A DNA stretch of 64,000 nt from the NCBI RefSeq assembly GCF_021283545.2, contig NZ_CP128540.1:4003501-4067500 (forward strand), written 5' to 3'. Positions 1 to 7,344 of the stretch are shown piece after piece (position 1 is the stretch's first letter; each line of letters begins with the position of its first letter). The stretch comes from Pseudomonas alloputida (GTDB lineage: Bacteria > Pseudomonadota > Gammaproteobacteria > Pseudomonadales > Pseudomonadaceae). A program made the position numbers and the translations under genes. The notes under the pieces were generated by a model. The model ran no database searches and was not told the DNA's origin. It saw only the letters and a program-made list of their open reading frames with translations.

Positions 1-1
1 A

Positions 2-178
2 TACACAGTGTGGAGCGACTGGCGCCTGAACTGGGCCTGGCATGGTCCCTTCGAGGAATACCCCATCGGTCATGACCTGGCCCTTTTCCCCAACACTGAG
101 GGATTCCGTGCAACCTCCCGGAATCTCCTGAAGCTGGCAGCTAAATGCGAGCTAGCCGCATGGGCAGCCAGACCATGA
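2..178 (+). CDS. C-terminal end of a phage protein (5' part outside window)
   Basis: An open frame enters from the window edge and ends at a TGA at 176-178, giving at least 58 residues. The visible part is rich in Trp and aromatic residues (it begins YTVWSDWRLNWAWHG) and ends AAWAARP. I do not recognise the family. It overlaps the start of the next small gene at 160, which fits the compact phage operon. The coding call rests on the open frame, the overlap and the operon context. Confidence 0.45.
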   Translation, partial: YTVWSDWRLNWAWHGPFEEYPIGHDLALFPNTEGFRATSRNLLKLAAKCELAAWAARP

Positions 179-291
179 ACCGCTACCAGCGGGCCCGCCG
201 CATCGCGGCTTGGCGCGGCTCCTTCTCCATGCTCTTCGCCTGCACCTTCTTCATGCTCGCCAGCGCACTGGCCGGCAGCATCACTTCCTGA
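160..291 (+). CDS. Small single-pass membrane protein (43 aa)
   Basis: The ATG at 160 opens a 43-codon frame ending at 289-291. A short basic N-terminus (QTMNRYQRARRIAAWRG) precedes one hydrophobic stretch (SMLFACTFFMLASALAG, about residues 20-36), predicting one membrane segment with the N-terminus in the cytoplasm. The function is unknown. It starts inside the preceding gene, consistent with translational coupling. Length and context suggest a minor phage membrane peptide; no lysis motif is visible. Confidence 0.5.
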   Translation: MGSQTMNRYQRARRIAAWRGSFSMLFACTFFMLASALAGSITS

Positions 292-318
292 ATCACGTAG
301 CCGAGCACGGCGGAACCC

Positions 319-858
319 ATGATTGATCAACAGTATCTATCCGCTCGCCTTTCTTACTGCGCAAATACCGGATCCTTCACCTGGCTACCTCGCCCGCTTT
401 GCGACTTTGTGTCTGAGGAGCGAATGAAGGCCTGGAACACCAGATATGCCGGCTCGCGAGCGGGAAAGGTGAACAGCAACGGATATCTGCTCATCCAGAT
501 CAACGGAAAGAGCTACAGGGCCCATCGCTTGGCCTGGCTTGCGTCACACGGTGAGTGGCCGACTCAGCATATCGATCACATCAATGGCAACAAGCTGGAC
601 AACCGAATCACCAATCTCCGAGATGTCAGCAGTCTCGAGAACAATCGGAACATGCCCCTTTTGGCCAGCAATAAGAGTGGCCGTGTAGGGGTTAGCTGGT
701 ACTCAGCCAGGTCCGAGTGGGTGGCGCACATAAAGGTTGATGGCCGGCAAAAGATCCTTGGCCGCTTCAAATCAAAAGACCTCGCCATTGCTGCGAGGGA
801 GGCTGCAGAGCGCGAGCTTGGTTTCCATCCCAACCATGGCCGCCTGCCAGCGGCGTGA
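319..858 (+). CDS. HNH endonuclease with C-terminal AP2-like DNA-binding domain
   Basis: This 179-aa protein has an HNH core near residues 75-105: HRLAWLASHGEWP followed by IDHINGNKLDNRITNLR, with paired His and Asn residues of an HNH_3-type nuclease. The C-terminal third (GVSWYSARSEWVAHIKVDG, then GRFKSKDLAIAAREAAERE) matches the AP2-like domain seen in free-standing phage homing endonucleases. The family makes site-specific nicks or breaks and spreads into related phage genomes. It sits alone between a small membrane gene and the coiled-coil gene, so it is probably a selfish insertion and not a recombination component. Confidence 0.88.
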   Translation: MIDQQYLSARLSYCANTGSFTWLPRPLCDFVSEERMKAWNTRYAGSRAGKVNSNGYLLIQINGKSYRAHRLAWLASHGEWPTQHIDHINGNKLDNRITNLRDVSSLENNRNMPLLASNKSGRVGVSWYSARSEWVAHIKVDGRQKILGRFKSKDLAIAAREAAERELGFHPNHGRLPAA

Positions 859-865
859 CCTGGCA

Positions 866-903
866 TTCCCCTATTCAACTGACGGCGCCGGCCTGGCGCG
901 AGG
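866..903 (+). repeat. Intergenic repeat and hairpin abutting a Shine-Dalgarno
   Basis: TTCCCCTATTCAAC at 866-879 recurs exactly at 6270-6283. It is followed by a GC hairpin (GCGCC at 885-889, GGCGC at 895-899) that runs directly into GAGG at 900-903, the Shine-Dalgarno of the gene starting at 911. Similar hairpin-SD arrangements lie at 6696-6711 and 10166-10190. Confidence 0.55.
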
Positions 904-910
904 TTTTCTA

Positions 911-2035
911 ATGTCCGCAGAACAGAAACTGATCGCGATCGAAGAGATCAGCGAGGCGAACGCCCCGGCCATCTACGTGGCCGGCGGCCTGCAGCAATTC
1001 ATCGACCTTGTGAAGGGTGAAGTCGAGGGCGAAGTGCCCGACCTGAAAACCCGCAAGGGCCGCGAGCGCATCGCCAGCCTGGCCGCCAAAGTCAGCAAGT
1101 CGAAGACCGCTGTCGAGAAGCCTGGCCGCGACTACCTGCGCCGGCTCAAGGAAATGCCGAAGGTCGTTGAGGCCGAGCTGCGCGAGTTCGTGACCAAAAT
1201 GGACGCGCTACGGGACGAGACGCGCCGGCCGCTCACCGAGTGGGAAGCCGCCGAGGATGCTCGGATCGACCGCCACAACGACCGCCTGAACTGGCTGAAG
1301 ACTCTGGCCTACGACCTGGGCGAACTGAACTCCCTGCAACTCAAAGGCCTGATTGCCGAAGCCGAAGGCATGCAGCTGGGGGCTCACTGGGAGGAATTCG
1401 AGGCAGAAGCGGCCAACACCAAGGATAAGGTGCTGACCACCTTGCGGGCAGCGCTACAGAAACGCGAGCAGTTCGAGGCTGAGCAAGCAGAACTGGCCCG
1501 CCTGCGCCGCGAAGCAGAAGAGCGCGCCGAGCAAGATCGCATCCGTCTGGCACAGGAGGCCGCCGTCGAGGCCGAGCGCCAGCGCGTGGCCCAGCAGCAG
1601 CAAGCGGAGCGCGAAGCCGCTGCCCGCCGAGAGCAGGAGCTGATTGACCAGGCCGCTGCGCAAGAGCGCGAAGCCGAGAACCAGCGCCTCCAGCTCAAGT
1701 TGCAGGCCGAACAAGCAGAGCGCGCCCGAGCTCAGGCCGAGGCCGACCGCCAAGCAGCTCTGCGCCAAGCCGAGGTAGAGCGCCAGGCAGTCGCCCGCCA
1801 AGCTGAGGAGGCAGCCGAGAAAGCCCGCCAGGACGAGCGCCGCCGTGCTGATGCTGCTGCCGCCGAGATCCTCCGCCAGCAAGAAGCCCGCGAGCGCGAC
1901 CAGGCCCACAAGGCAAAGGTCATGGGCGAGGCCAAAACCGCGTTGATGTCACTGAACATCAACGAGGAGCTGGCCAGGGCCATCGTTCTCAAGATCGCCC
2001 GCCGCGAAGTCCCGAACATCACCATCAACTTCTGA
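911..2035 (+). CDS. Phage coiled-coil protein upstream of ERF
   Basis: This 374-aa protein starts at 911 behind GAGG at 900-903. The open frame extends further upstream but there overlaps the HNH gene. The N-terminal 170 residues look globular and include a region beginning VSKSKTAVEKPGRDYLRRL. Residues from about 180 to 340 are an almost uninterrupted Glu/Arg/Ala/Gln-rich coiled coil, and the last 35 residues return to a compact fold (LMSLNINEELARAIVLKIARREVPNITINF region). Proteins of this layout sit next to recombination genes in many temperate phages (recall). A role in annealing or end-processing is inferred from position only. Confidence 0.72.
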   Translation: MSAEQKLIAIEEISEANAPAIYVAGGLQQFIDLVKGEVEGEVPDLKTRKGRERIASLAAKVSKSKTAVEKPGRDYLRRLKEMPKVVEAELREFVTKMDALRDETRRPLTEWEAAEDARIDRHNDRLNWLKTLAYDLGELNSLQLKGLIAEAEGMQLGAHWEEFEAEAANTKDKVLTTLRAALQKREQFEAEQAELARLRREAEERAEQDRIRLAQEAAVEAERQRVAQQQQAEREAAARREQELIDQAAAQEREAENQRLQLKLQAEQAERARAQAEADRQAALRQAEVERQAVARQAEEAAEKARQDERRRADAAAAEILRQQEARERDQAHKAKVMGEAKTALMSLNINEELARAIVLKIARREVPNITINF

Positions 2036-2045
2036 GGTAGCCGCC

Positions 2046-2807
2046 ATGAGCAGCACCATTATCGTGCCGGAGCAGCGCCGACAGGCAGTGGCTGCGGTAG
2101 CGCCCGTCGACAACAGCATCATGGCGGTCATCAGTCGTGCAGCCGCCGATCCAACCTGCGACATCGAGAAGATGGAGCGGCTTCTGGCCATGCATGAACG
2201 CATGCAGGCCAAGACAGCTGAGGCAGCCTTCAACGCAGGTATGGCCCAGATGCAGTGCGAGATCCCGACCGTGTTCGAAGCGGCGGTGAATCTGCACACC
2301 GGCAACGCCTACGCCACGCTCGACGACATCACCCGAGTCGTCAAGCCGATCATGCAGCGGCACGGGTTCGCGATCACCTTCAAGGTGGAGAACCAGGACA
2401 AGTCGATCAGCGTCACCGGCATCCTGATGCACCGCGACGGACACCGCGAGCAGACAACCATGACCTTGCCGGCCGACATCGGCAAAGGCCGGAACGATGT
2501 TCAAGCGGTCGGCTCGTCCACCACCTACGGCAAGCGCTACGTGATGTGCGCCTTGCTGAACATCACAACCGGCGACGTCAGGGACGACGACGCGCAATCC
2601 TCGGATGGCTCCAATACCGCAGAAGCGCGAGCCCAAGCGGTCACCGACATTCTTGCTCAGGTCGAAGCGGCTGCTAATCCCGACGAGCTCAAGGATGTCT
2701 GGCAAGCCTCGCTGAAGGTCCTGCAGGCCAGCGGCGACAAGGCAGGTTACGACACGGTGAAGATCGCCGTGACCAAACGGAAAACAGTACTGGAGGCCAA
2801 CCCATGA
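2046..2807 (+). CDS. erf: ERF-family single-strand annealing protein
   Basis: The 253-aa protein has the ERF family core: a helical N-terminal part (MERLLAMHERMQAKTAEAAFNAGMA), then YATLDDITRVVKPIMQRHGF and the segment ending GSSTTYGKRYVMCALLNI, typical of P22 Erf relatives. These proteins anneal complementary strands and circularise or recombine phage DNA without RecA. The C-terminal 70 residues are variable and may contact partners. It overlaps the exonuclease gene by 4 bp (ATGA at 2804-2807), and SSB follows. The trio forms a complete annealing recombination module. Confidence 0.93.
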   Translation: MSSTIIVPEQRRQAVAAVAPVDNSIMAVISRAAADPTCDIEKMERLLAMHERMQAKTAEAAFNAGMAQMQCEIPTVFEAAVNLHTGNAYATLDDITRVVKPIMQRHGFAITFKVENQDKSISVTGILMHRDGHREQTTMTLPADIGKGRNDVQAVGSSTTYGKRYVMCALLNITTGDVRDDDAQSSDGSNTAEARAQAVTDILAQVEAAANPDELKDVWQASLKVLQASGDKAGYDTVKIAVTKRKTVLEANP

Positions 2808-3571
2808 TTATCGTCAATTGCACCCAGGGCTCACCCGAGTGGCTGCAGGCCCGCGCCGGCGTGATCACCGCCAGCATGTTCAGCACTGCTCGCTCCAAAG
2901 TGAACGGGCTGACCGCGCAGCAGAAAACTTACGTCGAGGCAGTTCTTGCGGGCCACAGCGAAGCCAAGGCGCGTGACTTGGCCGGCTACAAGGCTGCACC
3001 GAAAGCAGAGGTAGTCCAGAAGGCACTTGATGGGGAAAAAGTCGGCGAGCCGTCAAATGCCGCGCTCACCTACGCCTTCGAGCTTGCCGTCGAGCGCATC
3101 GGCGGCGCTCCGCTCGACGGGGGATTCGAGACTTGGCAGATGCGTCGAGGGCACGAGATGGAGCCCGACGCACGGATGGAGCACGAGCTTCAAACAGGCC
3201 TGATCGTTACGCAGGTCGGTCTGGTCAAGACCGATGATGGAGAGTTCGGCGCCAGCGCGGACGGATTCATCGGTGAGGACGGTGGCAGCGAGTACAAGTG
3301 CTTCCTGGCGCCGGACAAGCTACGCGCCTTCCACATCGACAACGACGCGAGTGATGTCATCGACCAGGTGCAGGGCTGCATGTGGATCACCGGCCGGAAG
3401 TGGTGGCACATCGGGATGTACTGCCCCCTCCTCAAGCCCGTTGGGCGCCAGCTCTGGTGGCGTGAGTTCAAGCGCGATGACGACTACATCGAGCAGCTTG
3501 AGCAGGACCTGTGGGAGTTCAAGCTGTTGGTAGATGGCTTTGAAAAGCAGCTTAGGAGCAAAGCAGCATGA
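2804..3571 (+). CDS. YqaJ-type (lambda exonuclease-like) recombination nuclease
   Basis: The 255-aa protein has the PD-(D/E)XK fold of YqaJ/lambda Exo. An N-terminal motif ([17 protein letters not shown], about residues 6-22) precedes the region [15 protein letters not shown]. The catalytic pattern is D in [13 protein letters not shown] and the E/K pair in SEYKCF (about residues 155-168), followed by [13 protein letters not shown]. The family resects double-stranded ends 5' to 3' to give the 3' tails that an annealase uses. It is translationally coupled to ERF upstream and SSB downstream (ATGA at 3568-3571). Confidence 0.93.
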   Translation: MIIVNCTQGSPEWLQARAGVITASMFSTARSKVNGLTAQQKTYVEAVLAGHSEAKARDLAGYKAAPKAEVVQKALDGEKVGEPSNAALTYAFELAVERIGGAPLDGGFETWQMRRGHEMEPDARMEHELQTGLIVTQVGLVKTDDGEFGASADGFIGEDGGSEYKCFLAPDKLRAFHIDNDASDVIDQVQGCMWITGRKWWHIGMYCPLLKPVGRQLWWREFKRDDDYIEQLEQDLWEFKLLVDGFEKQLRSKAA

Positions 3572-4104
3572 GGGGCATCAACAAAGTCATCCTGGTCGGC
3601 ACCTGCGGCCAGGATCCCGAGGTCCGCTACCTGCCCAACGGCAACGCGGTCACCAACCTGAGCCTGGCCACCAGCGAGGCCTGGACTGATAAGCAGACCG
3701 GTCAGAAGATCGAGAAGACCGAGTGGCACCGGGTGGTGCTGTTCGGCAAGGTTGCAGAGATCGCTGGCGAGTATCTGCGCAAGGGATCCCAGTGCTACAT
3801 CGAAGGCAAGCTCAAGACCCGGGAATGGGAAAAGGACGGCATCAAGCGGTACAGCACTGAGGTGCATGTCGACATCAACGGCACCATGCAGCTGCTGGGC
3901 GGCCGGCCTGACAACCAAGGCGGTGGCCAGCAGCAGCAACAGCGGCAGCCTCAACAGCAGCGCCAACAGCGCCAGCAGCCTCGGCAGCAGCACAGCTACA
4001 ACCAGAACGACAACTACGGACAACAGAGCCAGCAGTCGGCGCCGCCGGATAACTTCGACGACGACATCCCGTTCGCCCCGCTCCACCATCTCGCAGGTGC
4101 ATAG
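3568..4104 (+). CDS. ssb: Phage single-stranded DNA-binding protein
   Basis: The 178-aa protein has an N-terminal OB fold: [20 protein letters not shown], then [15 protein letters not shown] and the [16 protein letters not shown] segment. A long Gln-rich linker (about residues 112-155) follows. It ends with an acidic tip ([18 protein letters not shown]); cellular SSBs end in DDDIPF, so this partner-binding peptide is followed here by eight extra residues. It should protect ssDNA made by the YqaJ nuclease. A host ssb would be elsewhere, so this is the phage copy. Confidence 0.95.
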   Translation: MRGINKVILVGTCGQDPEVRYLPNGNAVTNLSLATSEAWTDKQTGQKIEKTEWHRVVLFGKVAEIAGEYLRKGSQCYIEGKLKTREWEKDGIKRYSTEVHVDINGTMQLLGGRPDNQGGGQQQQQRQPQQQRQQRQQPRQQHSYNQNDNYGQQSQQSAPPDNFDDDIPFAPLHHLAGA

Positions 4105-4106
4105 CC

Positions 4107-4295
4107 ATGCCACTCGCAACCATCCTCGACATGCTCCAGCGCCAAAATGAACTGGAGCATCACCTGCAGCTGCTGTTCAACCGCAGCTGCCAGTGGGGCC
4201 GCGCTGAACGTGTGCGCGGCGCCGCCACCATCGAGAACCTGACCCAGCAACTGGTCGAGGTCACCGATCAGCTCGACGCGGCGCGCGCGGCATGA
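4107..4295 (+). CDS. Small phage protein, unknown (62 aa)
   Basis: An ATG two bases after the SSB stop opens a 62-aa frame: an amphipathic, mostly helical protein (TILDMLQRQNELEHHLQLLF near the start; IENLTQQLVEVTDQLDAARAA at the end). It looks like a short coiled coil. Its stop overlaps the next ATG (ATGA at 4292-4295). I do not recognise a family. Tight packing behind ssb supports it being real. Confidence 0.55.
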   Translation: MPLATILDMLQRQNELEHHLQLLFNRSCQWGRAERVRGAATIENLTQQLVEVTDQLDAARAA

Positions 4296-4477
4296 GGCGG
4301 ATCAACAACCTGGTCCGCCAGCGCCGGCGGCAAGAACAGTTCCACCTGCCGCCCAGCGGCCTATCGGAGCACCGAAATGCAGAAAGCACCCTCTGGAGTC
4401 GTAACCCTGCCGGCCTGGATGAATCGGCCGGTCAAGAAACTGTACAACACCCGCAGCGGCGGCCAGTACCGGCCTGA
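4292..4477 (+). CDS. Doubtful small ORF overlapping the next gene
   Basis: The ATG at 4292 is coupled to the previous stop by ATGA and gives 61 aa, very basic at the N-terminus (MRRINNLVRQRRRQ). The last 100 bp overlap the better-supported gene at 4377 in another frame, and the C-terminal sequence has low-complexity shadow character. It may be a genuine small basic peptide or only a coupling frame that carries ribosomes to 4377. Confidence 0.3.
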   Translation: MRRINNLVRQRRRQEQFHLPPSGLSEHRNAESTLWSRNPAGLDESAGQETVQHPQRRPVPA

Positions 4478-4742
4478 TGATGTGGCCATGGCTTTCGCGC
4501 TGAGCCTGCGCTTCCACGACAGCGCCGACCACCTGCGCAGGCTGGCCCGGCGCCTGGTGGACAAAGTGTGCCTGGAGCATCAGCCCAACATGAAGCGCCT
4601 GGCCCGCGAGCCGGACGACGCCAAGGTGTTCGACGCGGCGCTCAAGATCATCAACCGGGTGTGCGACCTGATGGAGTACGCCCCTGGCACCAGTTTTGTG
4701 CGCAATGGAGGCGATGATGGCTCTGACGCAGCAGCAGCGTGA
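4377..4742 (+). CDS. Phage protein of unknown function (121 aa)
   Basis: The ATG at 4377 follows GGAG at about 4366-4369 with normal spacing. The protein is mainly helical and charged (VKKLYNTRSGGQYRPDDVAM, then a region rich in Arg and Leu: DHLRRLARRLVDKVCLEHQP). It overlaps the start of the downstream gene by 26 bp. No family is recognised with confidence. Its position between recombination and regulatory genes is typical of accessory early phage genes. Confidence 0.6.
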   Translation: MQKAPSGVVTLPAWMNRPVKKLYNTRSGGQYRPDDVAMAFALSLRFHDSADHLRRLARRLVDKVCLEHQPNMKRLAREPDDAKVFDAALKIINRVCDLMEYAPGTSFVRNGGDDGSDAAAA

Positions 4743-5232
4743 CGAGAAGCGCCGCGCCAAGGCCGAGCGCCTGCAGGAAGAAGACCTGCGCTTGAAGGTT
4801 CGACCAGGGACTAAGCAGGCCCTGCTGGAGCTGATGGAGTGGGCTGGGATCGAGGAACAGGGCGAGGCGATGACGTTGATGATTCATCACGTCGAAGCGC
4901 TCGGGCATCACGCCTTGTTCAGGATCGCGCGCCACGAAATCGAAGCTCACCGATCTGTGGCGCGGACTGAGCCGCTGCGGCTGTCAGCCAGGAAGCGAAC
5001 CGGCCAGCACCTGCGAGCGATCTGCGGCTGGGCAGACGCCACATACAGCCAGATGGTCGAGGCGCTGATCCACGGCATCCACGCCCTGGGCATGCTGCAC
5101 GCGGCGAAGTTTCTCGCTCCGCCGCGGCACGAGATCAGCATCTCGCCGCGCCTGGCCCTGGCCTTCGACCGGAAGAGCATGCTGATAATTCAGCAGGACC
5201 CGGGCGACGAGGTAATCAGGCCTGTTGCTTGA
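4717..5232 (+). CDS. Protein with two tandem ribbon-helix-helix-like repeats
   Basis: ATGs lie at 4705, 4714 and 4717; GGAGG at 4707-4711 best serves 4717, giving 171 aa. Two segments align with each other. The first begins LRLKVRPGTKQALLELMEWAG and ends HHVEALG. The second begins LRLSARKRTGQHLRAICGWAD and ends HGIHALG. They are 40 and 39 residues long with one gap. Each resembles a ribbon-helix-helix unit: a short basic strand followed by two helices. A DNA-binding, possibly regulatory role is inferred. Its stop is immediately followed by the stop of the convergent gene, the two sharing TGATCA. Confidence 0.6.
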   Translation: MALTQQQRDEKRRAKAERLQEEDLRLKVRPGTKQALLELMEWAGIEEQGEAMTLMIHHVEALGHHALFRIARHEIEAHRSVARTEPLRLSARKRTGQHLRAICGWADATYSQMVEALIHGIHALGMLHAAKFLAPPRHEISISPRLALAFDRKSMLIIQQDPGDEVIRPVA

Positions 5233-5547
5233 TCAAAGTCCTTTGTTGAGAATGGACCTGGCGAATTCTGCATGCGCGGCCTTCTGCATTTCCAGCCAGT
5301 TATCGAAGTCGGTGTTTTCCGATATGAAGGCGTCCCACTCATCGTCAGGGATCGCGGCGAAATCTTCAGCGGAATCGACTTTGAATCCGGATGCTGCGAA
5401 CAGCGCGGCGAGATCTTCGAACTTGCTGTGGGCAGCTAGGAAAGAAGGATTCATCAAATCCACAAGCTTCACCTGCTTGGTGGCTTGGAGCTCATTCGCA
5501 TTTTTGATCAGTTTGTCTAAACCGCTTCGGTTGATTTTGACCGACAT
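5233..5547 (-). CDS. Phage protein of unknown function on the opposite strand (104 aa)
   Basis: The frame extends upstream to 5703, but that part overlaps the divergent gene. The ATG at 5545-5547 (MSVKINRSGLDKLIKNANEL) is the likely start. The protein is acidic toward its C-terminus (EDFAAIPDDEWDAFISENTD) and mostly helical, with no membrane segment. It is one of two minus-strand genes in this arm, so it has its own promoter, probably in 5548-5665. Such isolated reverse genes in prophages are often expressed in the lysogen. The function is unknown. Confidence 0.6.
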   Translation of the reverse strand: MSVKINRSGLDKLIKNANELQATKQVKLVDLMNPSFLAAHSKFEDLAALFAASGFKVDSAEDFAAIPDDEWDAFISENTDFDNWLEMQKAAHAEFARSILNKGL

Positions 5548-5665
5548 ACCTGACTCCGCTCTTTGATCCGGCCCCATGCCGGTCACCCGTAATACCCCAT
5601 CCCAAACCAAATTGCCACCATGCCGCATCCGGCCACGGAGGGCGGTGCATGCCCAGGAGATCGAC

Positions 5666-6247
5666 ATGAAGGTCGAAACCTCGACAGTAACCAAGCTCGT
5701 CATCAGTGACGTTCCGCGCCTTGATCCGATCAGTGTGTTTCTGGAGGACTTCGGTCGTCGCGACTGTCCGACCGAGAAGGATCCGAATTATCAGACAGCT
5801 CAGGGAAAGATCACCATTAGCTGCTGGGACAAGAGCTGGAATGCCTACTGGGGTGGCATGGGTCCGCGCACGGTTGCCGAGTTCGTCACCAACTGCAATG
5901 CCAGCTACGTGCTGAATTGCCTTGACCGTGGCATCAGTTCGACCAGGTTCAGTGGCAGCGCTCTGGAGGCGCTGGCAAGGAGAACTGTGATTAAAGCGCG
6001 TCGCGACCTATCCATGGACAAGGACGAGGCGCGACGTCTGTTCGACCAGGTAGAGATCCTCGGAGGCCTGGAGGTGCCAAACGAGACTTGGCACCACAAC
6101 GACCTGCTCACCGATATCTTCGGAGAAGAGTGGTGGCACACCCTCCAGGAAGAGGCGGTCGAGGAAAACCACGAATACACCTACCTGCTTCGCATCGTCG
6201 AGGCAGTTCAGAAGGCGCTAGCCCAGCCGTTATCCGCGGCTGCCTGA
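5666..6247 (+). CDS. Phage protein of unknown function (193 aa)
   Basis: The start at 5666 has AGGAG about 6 bp upstream; the frame is open further 5' but without a ribosome site. The protein has an N-terminal beta-rich part (KVETSTVTKLVISDVPRLD), a central Cys/Trp-containing region (ISCWDKSWNAYWGGMGPRT; EFVTNCNASYVLNCLDRG) and a helical C-terminus. I do not assign a function. It is divergent from the 5233-5547 gene with an intergenic space of 118 bp. Confidence 0.62.
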   Translation: MKVETSTVTKLVISDVPRLDPISVFLEDFGRRDCPTEKDPNYQTAQGKITISCWDKSWNAYWGGMGPRTVAEFVTNCNASYVLNCLDRGISSTRFSGSALEALARRTVIKARRDLSMDKDEARRLFDQVEILGGLEVPNETWHHNDLLTDIFGEEWWHTLQEEAVEENHEYTYLLRIVEAVQKALAQPLSAAA

Positions 6248-6321
6248 CCCCGCGCTGCCCGCCAGCGCCTTCCCCTATTCAACGATAACGCACCAGGCCG
6301 CGCAGGCTAGGAGGCTTACCC

Positions 6322-6507
6322 ATGCAAGTCATCTACGCAGGCCTGCGGAACGGCGCCCGCGATCAGGCGATACACGACGCCCTGATATACAAGCGCGTGG
6401 CCGAGGTCGCCGAGGAATTCAGGCTCTCGCCGAACACCGTCCGAGCGGCGGCCAAGCGAATCGACAAGATCGAGGTTTTCGACCTCCAGCTCACAGGGGG
6501 GGGGTAA
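6322..6507 (+). CDS. Small helix-turn-helix protein (61 aa)
   Basis: AGGAGG at about 6309-6314 precedes the ATG at 6322. Residues 25-50 (VAEVAEEFRLSPNTVRAAAKRI) read as a helix-turn-helix: VAEVAEEFRLS is the first helix and turn, PNTVRAAAKRI the recognition helix. The remainder is short. It is probably a small DNA-binding regulator of the phage early operon. It is followed after 4 bp by another small gene. Confidence 0.55.
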   Translation: MQVIYAGLRNGARDQAIHDALIYKRVAEVAEEFRLSPNTVRAAAKRIDKIEVFDLQLTGGG

Positions 6508-6511
6508 GCCG

Positions 6512-6688
6512 ATGCTGATCGGTAAGGTGGCGTCGAGTTGCTTCCGCAAGGCAGCACTTGGCGCATACCGGAACTACCGCGGCACATTCCAGAACTTGGA
6601 CTTGCCCTGCTGGGTGATCACCGATGGCACCCAGAAGATCGAGGTCGTCGAGCTGCGCAAGATCGACTCCGGCGAAATCACCCTTTGA
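6512..6688 (+). CDS. Small phage protein, unknown (58 aa)
   Basis: The ATG at 6512 follows the preceding stop by 4 bp. The G-run and GGTAAG just before it are a weak ribosome site. The 58-aa product begins MLIGKVASSCFRKAALGAYR and ends KIDSGEITL, with two Cys and no membrane segment. It lies under the 5' extension of the next frame; the tight junction with the HTH gene supports this frame instead. The function is unknown. Confidence 0.45.
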   Translation: MLIGKVASSCFRKAALGAYRNYRGTFQNLDLPCWVITDGTQKIEVVELRKIDSGEITL

Positions 6689-6695
6689 CCAGTCA

Positions 6696-6711
6696 CGCCA
6701 CCCCGGCGAGG
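6696..6711 (+). repeat. Small hairpin merging into a Shine-Dalgarno
   Basis: CGCC at 6696-6699 pairs with GGCG at 6705-6708. The last G begins GAGG (6708-6711), the ribosome site of the gene at 6718. It is the same layout as at 885-903 and 10166-10190. Confidence 0.4.
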
Positions 6712-6717
6712 TATCCC

Positions 6718-7344
6718 ATGCCCACAGAAAACCGATCCAGCAACACAGAGATGGTCAGCGAAAGCGAAATGACCGAGTGCCAGTTCCACAACAACTGCGG
6801 CGGCTGGTGCGAGACGCGCCGCGAGCTGGAACACAACCTGTGCGAGCACTGCCTTGAATCGCATGACGAAGAAATGGCCGAGCAAGCGCCAGCCCCACAG
6901 CCCCACCCCGAGCCAATTGCCTGGATGGTTGGTACTGCCTTCTGGTGGACCAAAGAAGAGGCAGAGAGGGATGCGGCGGAGACTGGGCTGCCGATTGTTG
7001 GGCTGGGGCCGATGGCCGGCTCTGCGCCAGCCCAGGAGCACCAGGGCGAGCCAGTTGCAGCGGATGGCGCTACCTTCATGGGCGAACCCAATTTCCAACA
7101 CTCAATTGAGTGGTACCGGGAGGGCATATCCAAGCACTGGAAGAAGATCTGCGATCTGCGTGCTGAGGTTGAGCGGCTGCGCGCTGCCTTGAAGTTCTAC
7201 GCTGACCGGGAGCACTACCACTTCGAAAGCGGGAATTGGGACACAGTGAGCGGCGAGCCGCTGAACATTCTCTGGTGTGGTGAGGAACCGGATTTCATCG
7301 AAGATGGCACCGTTGCCCGTGCTGCTCTGGAGCGCCAGTCATGA
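6718..7344 (+). CDS. Phage protein with N-terminal Cys/His cluster and Ead/Ea22-like C-terminus
   Basis: The ATG at 6718 sits behind GAGG (6708-6711), giving 208 aa; the upstream extension covers the previous gene and was rejected. Residues 22-47 hold a Cys/His cluster (CQFHNNCGGWCETRR, then HNLCEHCLESH) that could bind zinc. A Pro-rich linker follows, then WMVGTAFWWTKEEAERDA, a short coiled coil, and a C-terminal segment (ALKFYADREHYHFE to DGTVARAALE) of the kind found at the ends of lambda Ea22-type accessory proteins. The family is modular and of unknown function. Confidence 0.6.
   Translation: MPTENRSSNTEMVSESEMTECQFHNNCGGWCETRRELEHNLCEHCLESHDEEMAEQAPAPQPHPEPIAWMVGTAFWWTKEEAERDAAETGLPIVGLGPMAGSAPAQEHQGEPVAADGATFMGEPNFQHSIEWYREGISKHWKKICDLRAEVERLRAALKFYADREHYHFESGNWDTVSGEPLNILWCGEEPDFIEDGTVARAALERQS

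Noticed and set aside
737..910. 5' extension of the coiled-coil gene
   Set aside because: It overlaps the HNH-AP2 gene and lacks a ribosome site; the ATG at 911 has GAGG.
6538..6717. 5' extension of the Cys-cluster protein gene
   Set aside because: It covers the 58-aa gene at 6512-6688, and the ATG at 6718 has a good ribosome site.
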